A DNA stretch of 64,000 bases, taken from positions 1 through 64,000 of the forward strand of contig JAEUJZ010000086.1 of the NCBI GenBank assembly GCA_016794505.1, read 5' to 3'. The notes under the pieces were generated by a model. The model saw only the letters and a program-made list of their open reading frames with translations. It was not told the DNA's origin and made no database searches. This DNA comes from Myxococcales bacterium. Its GTDB lineage: Bacteria; Myxococcota_A; Polyangia; Palsa-1104; JAEUJZ01. The position numbers and the translations under genes were made by a program. Numbering within the stretch: position 1 is the first letter of the stretch; every line of letters begins with the position of its first letter. This document shows positions 8,377 to 16,938 of this stretch, piece after piece.

Positions 8377-8924
8377 CAGCGACCCTCCTTTGGATCCGAG
8401 GCCGGGGCGCGCCTCGCATCCTTTGCGCGCTGCGGTCCGGCTTCGTCCTGGGCCTGCAGCGCCGCCAGGCCTTCCTGCAACCGACGCAGTCGCTTGCGCA
8501 CACCGGACACTGACAGCCCCACTTCGCTGGCCACTTCTTCCAGGGTCATGCCGTCGTGCAGGTGCAAGACGGCGATGACCGCGCTCGACTCGGGCTCGCG
8601 CGACAGCAAGCGATCCAAAAGCGAGCGCGCTTCGGTGGCGCCTTCCTGTCCACCGGCCGCCGCGATCTGGAACAGAAGCTCGCTCTGCGGATCTTCGGGG
8701 CGACGGCGCTGACTGCGCAGCCGGTTCAAGCAGACGTTGGTCGCGATGCAGTACAGCAAGCTGGAACAGCCGCGCTCATCCAGTCGCGACTTATGGACCA
8801 GCACGCGCACGAACACATCCTGCATGGCATCCACGGCTTCCTCCTCACGCCTAAGGAGGGTGCGGCAGCGACGCAGCACCAGCGGACCGTAGCGGGTGTA
8901 CAGGTCCTTGACATCGACAGCCAA
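8376..8924 (-). CDS. ECF-type RNA polymerase sigma factor
   Basis: About 182 residues. Region 2 is at residues 4-70 (LYTRYGPLVLRRCRTLL, then AMQDVFVRVL and LYCIATNVCLNRLR). Region 4 has the helix-turn-helix M-T-L-E-E-V-A-S-E-V-G-L-S-V-S-G-V-R-K-R-L. I place the start at TTG 8924 because GGAGGAG lies 7 bases upstream and the protein then begins like other ECF factors (MAVDVKDLYTRYG). A GTG at 8945 is possible but has no such site. It is the first gene of a three-gene operon with the ActD-like protein and caspase. Target promoters cannot be told from this window. Confidence 0.88.
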   Translation of the reverse strand: MAVDVKDLYTRYGPLVLRRCRTLLRREEEAVDAMQDVFVRVLVHKSRLDERGCSSLLYCIATNVCLNRLRSQRRRPEDPQSELLFQIAAAGGQEGATEARSLLDRLLSREPESSAVIAVLHLHDGMTLEEVASEVGLSVSGVRKRLRRLQEGLAALQAQDEAGPQRAKDARRAPASDPKEGR

Positions 8925-9015
8925 TGGCTCGCTCCTCCAAGGCACCTATTAAACACCGCAGGTTGCGAAAAATGGCACCGCGGATTTTGCAGAAGTTCGT
9001 GATACATGGCGGCGC

Positions 9016-11223
9016 GTGACCACGGCCCAGGACTTTTGTCGCGCGCTGCTTTCCTGCGGCGATCTGGAAAGCAAGCTGCGGCCCCCGCGCGATCCGCCGC
9101 CTACGCCTGGCGCGCTGGCAGGCCGGGCCGGCGAGCCCCGCGGGCGCTTGCTGGCCATCGCTGAGACAGACGAAGCGGGCACAGCGGCGCAGCGCGCGTG
9201 GCTCAAGAGCCTGCCGTCTCCGGCGCGCGATGCGGCGCGTTCAGCACACGAAAAAGATCACGCAGCCGGCGATGCAGAAGGCCGCCTGCCGTCGTTGGAC
9301 AGCCTGCGCGATCCGAAAGCGCGTGTGGCGTGCCTGCTGCGCTTTGCTCATCACGAGCTTCAGGCCATCGAGCTTTTTGCCTGGGCGATCCTGCGCTTTC
9401 CGACGCTGCCAGCCGCTCTTTTGCGCGGCTTTTTGTTGGTGCTGGAAGAAGAACAGATCCACCTGCGGCTGTACCTGGATCGCTTGGCCGCACACGGCGC
9501 GACGCTCTCGGGTGGATCCGACTATCTGTGGCGCCATGTCGCGGCCATCGATGTTGCTGCCGATCCCGTGCTGTCGTTTTTGTCAGCAGTGGGCCTGACG
9601 TTTGAGCAGGCCAACCTGGACTTCGCCGGTCTGTATCGCGAGGCCTTTTTAGCGGCCGGGGATCACGCCACTGCTGACGTCTTGGCGCGCGTTCACCACG
9701 ACGAGATCCGCCATGTTCGCTTGGCCATTCGCTGGCTGCACCGCTTGAAGCGACCGGACGAAAGCGATCTGCAAGCCTATCTGCGCGCGGTGCCGTTTCC
9801 GCTGGGTCCGGCGCGGGCCAAGGGGCGCCGCTTCGATCTGATCGCGCGACGACACGCAGGGCTCGACGATGAGCTCATCCAGCACATCGCGCAAGCCCAG
9901 CCTTACCGACGCAGCGCGCCCGATTCACGCGGATCCGAACGCAGCGTGTGGTTGCTGCCGAACCTGGGCGCGGAAGAAGACGATCAGCCGCTGCCCAAGT
10001 CTGCGCGGGGCTTTCTGCGCGGCCTGCATGGCGCGTGGGCGTCGCTGTTTCCGTCGGATTTTCAGCCCTGGCTGCTGCCGCCGGGCGATGTCGCAGCGCT
10101 GTCTGCCTGGCAGCAGGCGCTGCCGGTGTCGCCGCATCAGGCTGCCTTGCCCGTTCTTCAGATCCTGGGCGAGCAGGCGCGCGGCCACCTGCTTCCATGG
10201 CTGAACACCGTCGGAGCAGCTGGCTGCGCCCACGAGCTGCGCCTGCCGCTTTGGGGACCGAGCCCGCAGGTGGTGCGGCGCATTCACGAAAAGACGTTTG
10301 CCCAGGAACAAGCCGCTCGCTTGGGTCTGGTTCCTGACTGCTTGCGCGGTGCGTTCGCGGTGATTCCACCGGATCTGTGTCGCGAACCAGCGCGTCGGGA
10401 CGCCGTGCTCTTGGCGCATCTTTCGTCGTTGCCGAGGTGGCTTGTCGGTGATGCTGAGACCGAGTTCGTACTGAAGCCAGCGCTGTCAACCAGCGGTCGC
10501 GGCCGAGTCCATGGACACCTGCAGAACGGCGCGCTGGCCGCTGCACTGGCGGAATCGGCTTGGCATGAGCTTGCCCACCGAGGTGGCGCCATCGTCGAGC
10601 CGTGGCTTATGCGCCGTGGCGACTATTCGGTTCAGCTAGCGATTGGCATGTCGGGCGAGGGCGCAAGCTCGCTTTCGATCGAAGTGCTGGGAACGACGAC
10701 ACAGGTCGTGGCGCCAAGCGGACTAATCCGTGGCAACCGCGGCTTGGTGGGGCGAGACGGCGCGATTACGCTGTGCCCGGAAACGCGGGGTACGGCCGAC
10801 GAGCTACCGGGCGAGCTTGCCGCGCTCGAAGCGCCGCTGCGTAGCGCGGCTGTACGTCTGGGGCAGGCCGCCGCTGAGTATGGTTATGTCGGTATTGCCG
10901 GCATCGATGCCTTTGTGTTTCGCGGTCCCAAGAGCGCGCTGGTCCTGCGTCCCGTCGTCGAGCTAAACGCGCGCTTTACCACTGGCACCGTCGCCCTGGG
11001 GCTGGTGCGACGCGCGCAGCAAGCGGGCCTGTGCCCGCCTGCGCCGTTTGCCTGGGCGTTTCTGCTGAAGACGCCGCCCAAGCCGGCTCTTGATGCCGTC
11101 GCCGATCGCGTGTGCTGCATCCATCCGCTTTCGCGGGGGCCCGCCCTGCTGCTTGCGCCGACGCCAGAGGATCTGGATGGGTTCTGCTCTTCGCTGGATT
11201 TGCGCCGCTCTTCCTGTGTTTAA
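9016..11223 (+). CDS. DUF455 ferritin-like domain fused to ATP-grasp domain
   Basis: 735 residues. Residues 100-245 match DUF455, a ferritin-like four-helix family. Likely metal ligands are H113-E114 and E119 (HHELQAIELFAW), E146-H149 (EEEQIHLRLY) and E230-H233 (HHDEIRHVRL). After a linker, residues about 430-690 look like an ATP-grasp ligase: a lysine-containing strand (EFVLKPALSTSGRG), E-P-W-L-M-R-R-G-D-Y-S-V-Q and V-V-E-L-N-A-R near the metal site. DUF455 proteins are normally single-domain and about 270 residues long. The start is GTG 9016 without a clear ribosome binding site. The stop overlaps the next ATG (TAATG). Reaction unknown: possibly an amide or peptide ligase guided by a di-iron domain. 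Confidence 0.72.
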   Translation: MTTAQDFCRALLSCGDLESKLRPPRDPPPTPGALAGRAGEPRGRLLAIAETDEAGTAAQRAWLKSLPSPARDAARSAHEKDHAAGDAEGRLPSLDSLRDPKARVACLLRFAHHELQAIELFAWAILRFPTLPAALLRGFLLVLEEEQIHLRLYLDRLAAHGATLSGGSDYLWRHVAAIDVAADPVLSFLSAVGLTFEQANLDFAGLYREAFLAAGDHATADVLARVHHDEIRHVRLAIRWLHRLKRPDESDLQAYLRAVPFPLGPARAKGRRFDLIARRHAGLDDELIQHIAQAQPYRRSAPDSRGSERSVWLLPNLGAEEDDQPLPKSARGFLRGLHGAWASLFPSDFQPWLLPPGDVAALSAWQQALPVSPHQAALPVLQILGEQARGHLLPWLNTVGAAGCAHELRLPLWGPSPQVVRRIHEKTFAQEQAARLGLVPDCLRGAFAVIPPDLCREPARRDAVLLAHLSSLPRWLVGDAETEFVLKPALSTSGRGRVHGHLQNGALAAALAESAWHELAHRGGAIVEPWLMRRGDYSVQLAIGMSGEGASSLSIEVLGTTTQVVAPSGLIRGNRGLVGRDGAITLCPETRGTADELPGELAALEAPLRSAAVRLGQAAAEYGYVGIAGIDAFVFRGPKSALVLRPVVELNARFTTGTVALGLVRRAQQAGLCPPAPFAWAFLLKTPPKPALDAVADRVCCIHPLSRGPALLLAPTPEDLDGFCSSLDLRRSSCV

Positions 11224-13043
11224 TGGTGGCTAGAATGAGCTCACCGCGACGGGCCCTGTTTCAGAAGCTGGACTCTGAAGTCTTCGACCTTGTGATCATT
11301 GGCGGCGGCATTACCGGCGCTGGCATCGCTCGCGATGCTGCGCTGCGTGGGCTAAAGGTCGCGCTGGTCGACAAAAATGACTTCGGTGCGGGGACGAGCT
11401 CGAAGTCGTCCAAGCTGATCCATGGCGGCCTGCGCTATCTGCAGCAGGCGGAATTTGGCCTGGTCTTCGAGTCGGTCAGCGAGCGCACGCGGCTTTTGCG
11501 CTTGGCGCCGCACATCGTCCGGCCGCTTGAGTTTCTGGTGCCCGCCTATCGTGGACAGTATCCAGGTCGCATCGCGCTGGCCTGCGGTCTGATGCTGTAC
11601 GACGCGCTCGCCAAGTTTGCCGTGCCGGGTCGCCATCGGAGCTATGGCAAAAAAGCGCTGCTTACGCGCGAGTCCGGCCTGCGCCGCGACAAGCTGACCG
11701 GCGGCGTGACCTATTTCGACAGCGCCACCGACGATGCGCGCCTGACGCTTGAGAACGTCTTGGACGCCCAGCGCGCCGGGGCCACCGTGGTTCCCTATGC
11801 CTGCGTCGAGGGCTTCTTGGCCGAAAAAGCCAGCGCCCAAAGCGACGAAGGCGCGGATGCAGCGGCAAGCGCACCGGCCAACAAAGGGCGGCGCAGCAAG
11901 CGTAAGAAAGACGATCCGACCCACGCGTTCAGCGAGGTCATTCGCGGCATCGAGCTGCGCGACGTGCTCGATCCGAGCCGGGTCGCCAACCTGCGGGCGC
12001 GCATCACCGTCAATGCCACGGGCCCGTGGTCCGATCTGGTGCTGCGGCTCTTGCAGCGCGATCAGCCGCCGCCGCTGCTGCGGCCGACCAAGGGCGCGCA
12101 CATCGTCCTTGACTGGGCGCGCTTGCCGGTGCGGCATGCGGTGGTGATGACCACGCCGCAAGATCAGCGCGTCATCTTCGCCATTCCGTGGATCGATCCA
12201 GAGGTTCCGGCCGCCAGCCGCACCATCCTTGGCACCACCGACACCGACTACCACGGCGATCCCGATCGCGTCGCTGCCGACGCTGCCGACGTCGATTATC
12301 TTTTGACCTGCGGCAATCACTATTTCCCCGATGCCAAGCTGGTGCCCGACGACGTGCTGTCGACGTGGGCGGGTCTGCGGCCGCTGGTGATGCCCGATGA
12401 CTCGGGGCTTTCGGAATCGCAGGTCTCGCGCGAGCATCGCTTGATCGAGCGTCCGGGCCTCTTGACCATCGTCGGGGGCAAGCTGACGACGTATCGCAAG
12501 ATGGCCGCGCAGGTGGTCGAGGCGGCGTACGCCCAGCTTGGCCAAGAGGCGCCGCCGTGTACGACGGAAGAGCGCCCGCTGCCGGGGGCCGAGGGCTTGC
12601 AGAGCCCCGACGAGAGCGATCCCATCGAGTCGGTTCGCTTGGCGCTGCTTGCGCTGGGGCACCCGGCGATCGATGCCCAGGTGGCGCGTCACTTGTCGCA
12701 CAAGTACGGGGCGCGAGCGCTCGCCGTGGCCAAGCGCCTGACCGAACTTCCCGACGGAGACAGCGGAGCCGAGCGTCTGGATCCCGAGCTGCCGTTCTTG
12801 ATGTTGGAAGTCGACATCGCCGTACAGGAAGAGCTTGCCCAGCGCATCGACGATGTGCTCGGTCGCCGCGTGCCGCTGCTGCTTCTTTCGCGTGATCTCG
12901 GTATGCGCTGCGTCGAGCGCGTCGCCGATCGCATGGCGCCGCTTTTGGGCTGGGATGCGACGCAGCGGGCCGCCGAAGTCGCGCTTTATCGCGACGCCGT
13001 CGCCTTGGCCACCGCCTTCCGCAGCAGCCCGCCCAGCGCCTAA
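11223..13043 (+). CDS. glpD: aerobic glycerol-3-phosphate dehydrogenase
   Basis: 606 residues. The FAD-binding Rossmann motif is at residues 27-34 (GGGITGAG), followed by G-T-S-S-K-S-S-K-L-I-H-G-G-L-R-Y, the FAD-contact signature of FAD-dependent glycerol-3-phosphate dehydrogenases. Later L-R-P-T-K-G-A-H, G-T-T-D-T-D-Y and G-G-K-L-T-T-Y-R are all conserved family segments. It oxidises sn-glycerol 3-phosphate to dihydroxyacetone phosphate and feeds electrons to quinone at the inner membrane. The ATG overlaps the stop of the DUF455/ATP-grasp gene (TAATG); ATG 11235 is an alternative. A charged, Ala/Lys-rich insert of about 35 residues sits near residue 200. No glpK or glpF is adjacent. Confidence 0.93.
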   Translation: MVARMSSPRRALFQKLDSEVFDLVIIGGGITGAGIARDAALRGLKVALVDKNDFGAGTSSKSSKLIHGGLRYLQQAEFGLVFESVSERTRLLRLAPHIVRPLEFLVPAYRGQYPGRIALACGLMLYDALAKFAVPGRHRSYGKKALLTRESGLRRDKLTGGVTYFDSATDDARLTLENVLDAQRAGATVVPYACVEGFLAEKASAQSDEGADAAASAPANKGRRSKRKKDDPTHAFSEVIRGIELRDVLDPSRVANLRARITVNATGPWSDLVLRLLQRDQPPPLLRPTKGAHIVLDWARLPVRHAVVMTTPQDQRVIFAIPWIDPEVPAASRTILGTTDTDYHGDPDRVAADAADVDYLLTCGNHYFPDAKLVPDDVLSTWAGLRPLVMPDDSGLSESQVSREHRLIERPGLLTIVGGKLTTYRKMAAQVVEAAYAQLGQEAPPCTTEERPLPGAEGLQSPDESDPIESVRLALLALGHPAIDAQVARHLSHKYGARALAVAKRLTELPDGDSGAERLDPELPFLMLEVDIAVQEELAQRIDDVLGRRVPLLLLSRDLGMRCVERVADRMAPLLGWDATQRAAEVALYRDAVALATAFRSSPPSA

Positions 13044-13167
13044 ATCGGCAGGGACTGATTTGCAAAATGGGTCCCTGGGAAAAATAAAGCGAAAATAGTT
13101 AAAAAATCATAAAATTTTATGTTTGTATTTATCAGTCAAAAAATGACTGAATCATGATGCGATTTGC
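13044..13167. terminator. AT-rich convergent intergenic block with hairpins
   Basis: Just after glpD, 13050-13055 pairs with 13071-13076 (agggac/gtccct) and A-rich sequence follows. Further on, a 12-base palindrome lies at 13109-13120, and 13132-13138 pairs with 13144-13150 (7 bp) around an A5 loop. The block is far more AT-rich than the flanking genes and separates convergent glpD and the molybdoenzyme gene, so it probably terminates transcription from both sides. Confidence 0.55.
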
Positions 13168-15891
13168 TTAGCGTCTCGACGGTGGATCGGGCTCTTTTGT
13201 GTGCGGCAAGTGTGCGGCGATACCGCCCTGCGCGGCATGGCTATGGTGCAGTGGGGACAGAAGCTGTGCCGCTGCGCTGTCCTTCATCGGCAAAGCAAAG
13301 CGGCGCTTGCCATCGTGGCGATACAGAGCCGCGGCCACAGCCGGCGCCGTCGGCACCAGGCCCAGCTCACCGACGCCTTTGGCGCCCAGCGGGCCTTCTG
13401 GGTCGGGCTCTTCGACGAACAGTACGTCGATGCTTGGCATGTGCGGCGCGCGAAGCACCCCCAGGCCGCGCAGCGTCGGGTTTTGGATCTGGCCGCCTTC
13501 GACGATCAGCTCTTCGGTCAACGCAAAGCCCAGGCCCATGTGGATCGCGCCCTGGATCTGGCCTTCCAGCAGGCCGCGGTTGAGCACGCGCCCGACGTCG
13601 TGGACCGCCACCACGCGCTCGATGTGACCCTGTGCATCGACGATGACAAGCTGCGTGGCATAGCCAAAGCTGAGGTGCGTGATCGGCGGCGCGCCATCGG
13701 GGCCCGTCGGGCTGCCCAAGGGCTGCGTCTGATCAAAGCGAAACGTGCCCTCATAGCGGCGACCGACCCAGGCGGAAAGCGGCCGGTCTTTGAGATCGAC
13801 CGCAAGCTTCTGCGCGGCGTCGAGAACCGCGCGCCCCGAGCAGACGGTTCCGCGCGATGCCGTGGTCATGCCCGAGGGCAAGCCATCGCGTGTATCGACG
13901 GTGGCGCGGAAGCGATCGGGGGCGATGCCGGTGGCTTGACTGGCCAGCTGAATCAAGACGGTAAACAGGCCCTGGCCCATTTCGCTGTAGCCGTTTTGCA
14001 GCGTGATCGTGCCGTCGTCTTCGATGGTAAGAGCCGCTCGGCCGAGATCGGTCACGCCGTTTCCGATGCCGACGTTCTTGATGCCGCAGGCCAGGCCGAC
14101 CGCTTTGCCCTGCCGCTTCGCTTCTTCGTAGTACGGGCGAATTTTTTCCAGCGTCTGCCGCAGCCCGACCGCGCGCAGGCGCTGGCCGCTGCAGAAGATC
14201 GACCCGTCGGAAAGCGCGTTGCGCTCGCGCATCTGCCAGGCATCCAGGCCCGCTCGCTCGGCCAGCTGATCGATCAGGCTTTCGATCGCGAAGTTGGCTT
14301 GATTGACCCCGAAGCCGCGCATCGCGCCGCACGGCGGGTTGTTGGTGTACACGGCGTGGCCGGTGATCTCGATGTGCGGGACTTCGTACGCGCCGGTTGC
14401 GTGACCGCAGGCGCGCTCGATGACCTTGGCTCCGACGGAGGCATACGCGCCTTTGTCCCCGGTGATGTGGGCGCGCACGGCGGTCAGTCGGCCGCTTTCA
14501 TCGCAGCCCACGGTATAGCGCAGCGTCATCGCGTGCCGCTTGGGGTGCATGCGGATCGACTCGACCCGATCCAAGGTCAGCCGCACCGGGCGCCCGGTAC
14601 GCACGGCGAGCAGCGCGGTCTGCGCCTGGATCAACAGATCTTCTTTGCCACCGAACGCGCCCCCGGCACTGACCAAGGTCACACGCACCGAGTCCGCCGC
14701 GATGCCCAGGGCCGACGCGATCTGGCGCTGGTCTTCGTACACGCCTTGGCCTTGGCTGTACACGTGCAGGATCGGCGTCGGCTGTCCGTCGATATCGCGA
14801 GCGCCGGGCGGCACGGCCAGACAGCTCTCGGGCTCTAAGAACGCGTGCTCGATAAACGGAGTGTGAAAGGTCGCTTCCACGACGTGGGCGCTGCCGGCGA
14901 GCGCGGCATCGACATCGCCGCGCACGATGCGCGACTGCGAAAGCAGGTTGCTGCCGCGGCCATCTTCGGGATGCACAAGCGGCGCAGCTGGCTTCAGCGC
15001 GTGCTCGGGCGACGTGATCGGGGGCAGCACTTCGTATTCGACATGAATGCGCGCGATCGCCTGACGCGCCAAGGCCGGTGTTTCAGCCGCCACTGCGCAC
15101 AGCACATCACCGACGTAGCGCGTCGTTTCCCCGGCGGCGACAAAGATCGGCCAGTCGGCTTCAATCAGGCCCTGATGGCGCGTGCCTGGAACATCAGCGG
15201 CACCGAGCACGGCATGCACACCGGGCAGGCCGCTCGCTTCGGACGTATCGATCGAGATCACGCGGGCCCGCGGATGCGGCGACAGCAAGAGCGCGCCGTG
15301 CAGCATGTCGAACGCGCGCAGATCGCCTGTGTACTGAAACGCACCCAGCGCATGCTCGACCCCGCGATACCTGGGCAAGGTGCTGCCGATGCGACCGCTG
15401 GCATCGACGGCGCTTGGCGGCTCTTCTCCGCGGCGCAGGGCAGCGGCGCGCTCGATGGCGTCGAGGATCTTCACATAGCCGGTGCAGCGACACAGGTGAC
15501 CACCCAGCGCGTGGCTGATCTCGGCGCGCGTGGGGTGGTCGTGATGATCGAGGATGTGCTTGGCGCACATCACCATGCCAGGAATGCAGAAGCCGCACTG
15601 CATGCCGCCCGATTCAGAAAAGGCGCGGGCATAGATCTGCTGCTCGGAATCGGGCAAGCCCTGGTGCGTGACGACGCTGCGGCCGGCGATCTTTTCGGCG
15701 TGAAACGCGCACGAGGTCTTAAGCTGCCCATCCAAAAAGACCGCGCAGGCTCCGCACTGGCCACTTGGGGAACAGCCGTCTTTGACCGTCGTGATGCCGC
15801 ACTGATCGCGCAGCACAGCCAGCAGCGTGGTGTCGTGATCGACCTCGGCCGTGGCTGGCTGGCCGTTCAGCAAAAAATGGATGCGCGTCAT
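13168..15891 (-). CDS. xanthine dehydrogenase/aldehyde oxidoreductase-type molybdoenzyme (2Fe-2S plus Mo domains in one chain)
   Basis: 907 residues. The first [2Fe-2S] site is C40, C46, C49 and C61 (GCSPSGQCGAC); the second is C99, C102, C134 and C136 (CGFC...CRC). The rest is the large molybdopterin-binding part, with G-G-A-F-G-G-K near residue 400, G-A-M-R-G-F-G-V near 535 and the likely catalytic base E842 in G-V-G-E-L-G. The Fe-S and Mo parts are fused and no FAD domain is present or adjacent, as in Desulfovibrio aldehyde oxidoreductase and the selenium-dependent xanthine dehydrogenase group. Substrate (purine or aldehyde) is unsettled. It is last in a nifJ / DHOD-like / molybdoenzyme run, 42 bases after the previous stop. 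Confidence 0.82.
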   Translation of the reverse strand: MTRIHFLLNGQPATAEVDHDTTLLAVLRDQCGITTVKDGCSPSGQCGACAVFLDGQLKTSCAFHAEKIAGRSVVTHQGLPDSEQQIYARAFSESGGMQCGFCIPGMVMCAKHILDHHDHPTRAEISHALGGHLCRCTGYVKILDAIERAAALRRGEEPPSAVDASGRIGSTLPRYRGVEHALGAFQYTGDLRAFDMLHGALLLSPHPRARVISIDTSEASGLPGVHAVLGAADVPGTRHQGLIEADWPIFVAAGETTRYVGDVLCAVAAETPALARQAIARIHVEYEVLPPITSPEHALKPAAPLVHPEDGRGSNLLSQSRIVRGDVDAALAGSAHVVEATFHTPFIEHAFLEPESCLAVPPGARDIDGQPTPILHVYSQGQGVYEDQRQIASALGIAADSVRVTLVSAGGAFGGKEDLLIQAQTALLAVRTGRPVRLTLDRVESIRMHPKRHAMTLRYTVGCDESGRLTAVRAHITGDKGAYASVGAKVIERACGHATGAYEVPHIEITGHAVYTNNPPCGAMRGFGVNQANFAIESLIDQLAERAGLDAWQMRERNALSDGSIFCSGQRLRAVGLRQTLEKIRPYYEEAKRQGKAVGLACGIKNVGIGNGVTDLGRAALTIEDDGTITLQNGYSEMGQGLFTVLIQLASQATGIAPDRFRATVDTRDGLPSGMTTASRGTVCSGRAVLDAAQKLAVDLKDRPLSAWVGRRYEGTFRFDQTQPLGSPTGPDGAPPITHLSFGYATQLVIVDAQGHIERVVAVHDVGRVLNRGLLEGQIQGAIHMGLGFALTEELIVEGGQIQNPTLRGLGVLRAPHMPSIDVLFVEEPDPEGPLGAKGVGELGLVPTAPAVAAALYRHDGKRRFALPMKDSAAAQLLSPLHHSHAAQGGIAAHLPHTKEPDPPSRR

Positions 15892-15933
15892 GGGGTGCGG
15901 TCCCTGGCCGTCGCCTGCGGTCTGCGCTTGTGC

Positions 15934-16938
15934 TTACCGTCGACCGTGCCAGCCCTGCAAGATCTGGATGTAGTTGGCGCGCTCGTACGCGCCGGGGTCG
16001 GGGCAGCGCGACAGATCCATGCTGCCGCGCAGCTGATCGATCGACTCGTACTCGTGTGCTTCCAGCCACTCGCGCAGCGAGTCAATCACGCCGCGCAGAT
16101 ACGCAGCCCCATGCATGAGCAGCGCCGACACCATCTGCACGGCGTGCGCTCCCGCCATCATGGCCTTGATCGCGTCGTGGCTGGTGTGGACGCCGCCGCT
16201 GCAGCACAGCGACAAGCGCTCGCCAAGCTGCGGCGATGCGATGGCCAAGAAGCGCAGCCGCAAAAGAAGCTCGGACCGATCCGACAGATGTAGCTCGCGC
16301 GTAAGCGCCAGGTTTTCGATGTCGATATCGGGCTGATAAAAGCGATTGAACAAGATCGCGCCCGCGGCCCCGGCATCGGCCAGCGCGACCAAAAAGTGCG
16401 GCAGCGCGGTGTAAAGCGGCGACAGCTTCACTGCGATGGGAATGTGCAGCTCGTCAGTCAGCGTGCGCACCATGGCAAGCTGCTCGGCTTCCAGCTTGTC
16501 GGCGCTCCATTCGGCATCGGTGCTGAGGTTGTACAGGTTCAGCTCCAGCGCGCTGGCCCCGGCTTGTTGGATCTGCCGCGCGTAGTGCAGCCAGCCACCG
16601 GCCGTCGTGCCGTTTAGCGACGCAATCACCGGCACTTTCACCGCTGCGCGCACGCGGTGCAGGTGTTCCAGATAGGCCTCGACCCCCAGCGCAAACACGC
16701 TGGTATTTGGGAAGTAGCTCGCCGCTTCGACATAGCTGTTGCTGGGCCCGTGCAAGTGACGCTGCGCCGCAAGCTGCTCTAGTGCGATCTGCTCTTCAAA
16801 CAGCGAGTGCAGCACAATCGCCGACGAGCCTGCATCTTCCAGTCGCCGCACGCTGTCGAGGTCGTGCGACAGCGGCGATGCACCCGCCATCAGTGGATGC
16901 GCCAGCGCAAGGCCCAAATACTTCGTCGAGAGGTTCAT
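15934..16938 (-). CDS. dihydroorotate dehydrogenase-like flavoprotein (DHOD_like)
   Basis: 334 residues, a TIM-barrel flavoprotein of the DHOD superfamily. Visible segments are N-L-S-T-K-Y-L-G-L near the start, P-V-I-A-S-L-N-G, A-L-E-L-N-L-Y, I-A-V-K-L-S-P-L (phosphate/FMN-side Lys), I-L-F-N-R-F-Y-Q-P-D and C-S-G-G-V-H near the FMN site. This subgroup is commonly next to nifJ and is not the pyrimidine enzyme; its reaction is unknown. The ATG overlaps the nifJ stop (ATGA). Probably cytoplasmic and tied to ferredoxin- or flavodoxin-linked redox metabolism. Confidence 0.84.
   Translation of the reverse strand: MNLSTKYLGLALAHPLMAGASPLSHDLDSVRRLEDAGSSAIVLHSLFEEQIALEQLAAQRHLHGPSNSYVEAASYFPNTSVFALGVEAYLEHLHRVRAAVKVPVIASLNGTTAGGWLHYARQIQQAGASALELNLYNLSTDAEWSADKLEAEQLAMVRTLTDELHIPIAVKLSPLYTALPHFLVALADAGAAGAILFNRFYQPDIDIENLALTRELHLSDRSELLLRLRFLAIASPQLGERLSLCCSGGVHTSHDAIKAMMAGAHAVQMVSALLMHGAAYLRGVIDSLREWLEAHEYESIDQLRGSMDLSRCPDPGAYERANYIQILQGWHGRR

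Noticed and set aside
8946..8966. Possible ECF autoregulated promoter (GCAACC on the minus strand, 8966-8961)
   Set aside because: The next AT-rich box lies only nine bases away, too close for a -35/-10 pair.
11352..12701. Long - strand frame of 449 residues
   Set aside because: Antisense to glpD; no recognisable protein features.
13201..14838. Long + strand frame of 545 residues
   Set aside because: It is antisense to the molybdoenzyme gene, whose Fe-S and Mo motifs are unambiguous.
13168..15891. Selenoprotein or Sec codon in the molybdoenzyme
   Set aside because: The frame is open throughout with no in-frame TGA; any selenium would be a labile cofactor, which sequence cannot show.
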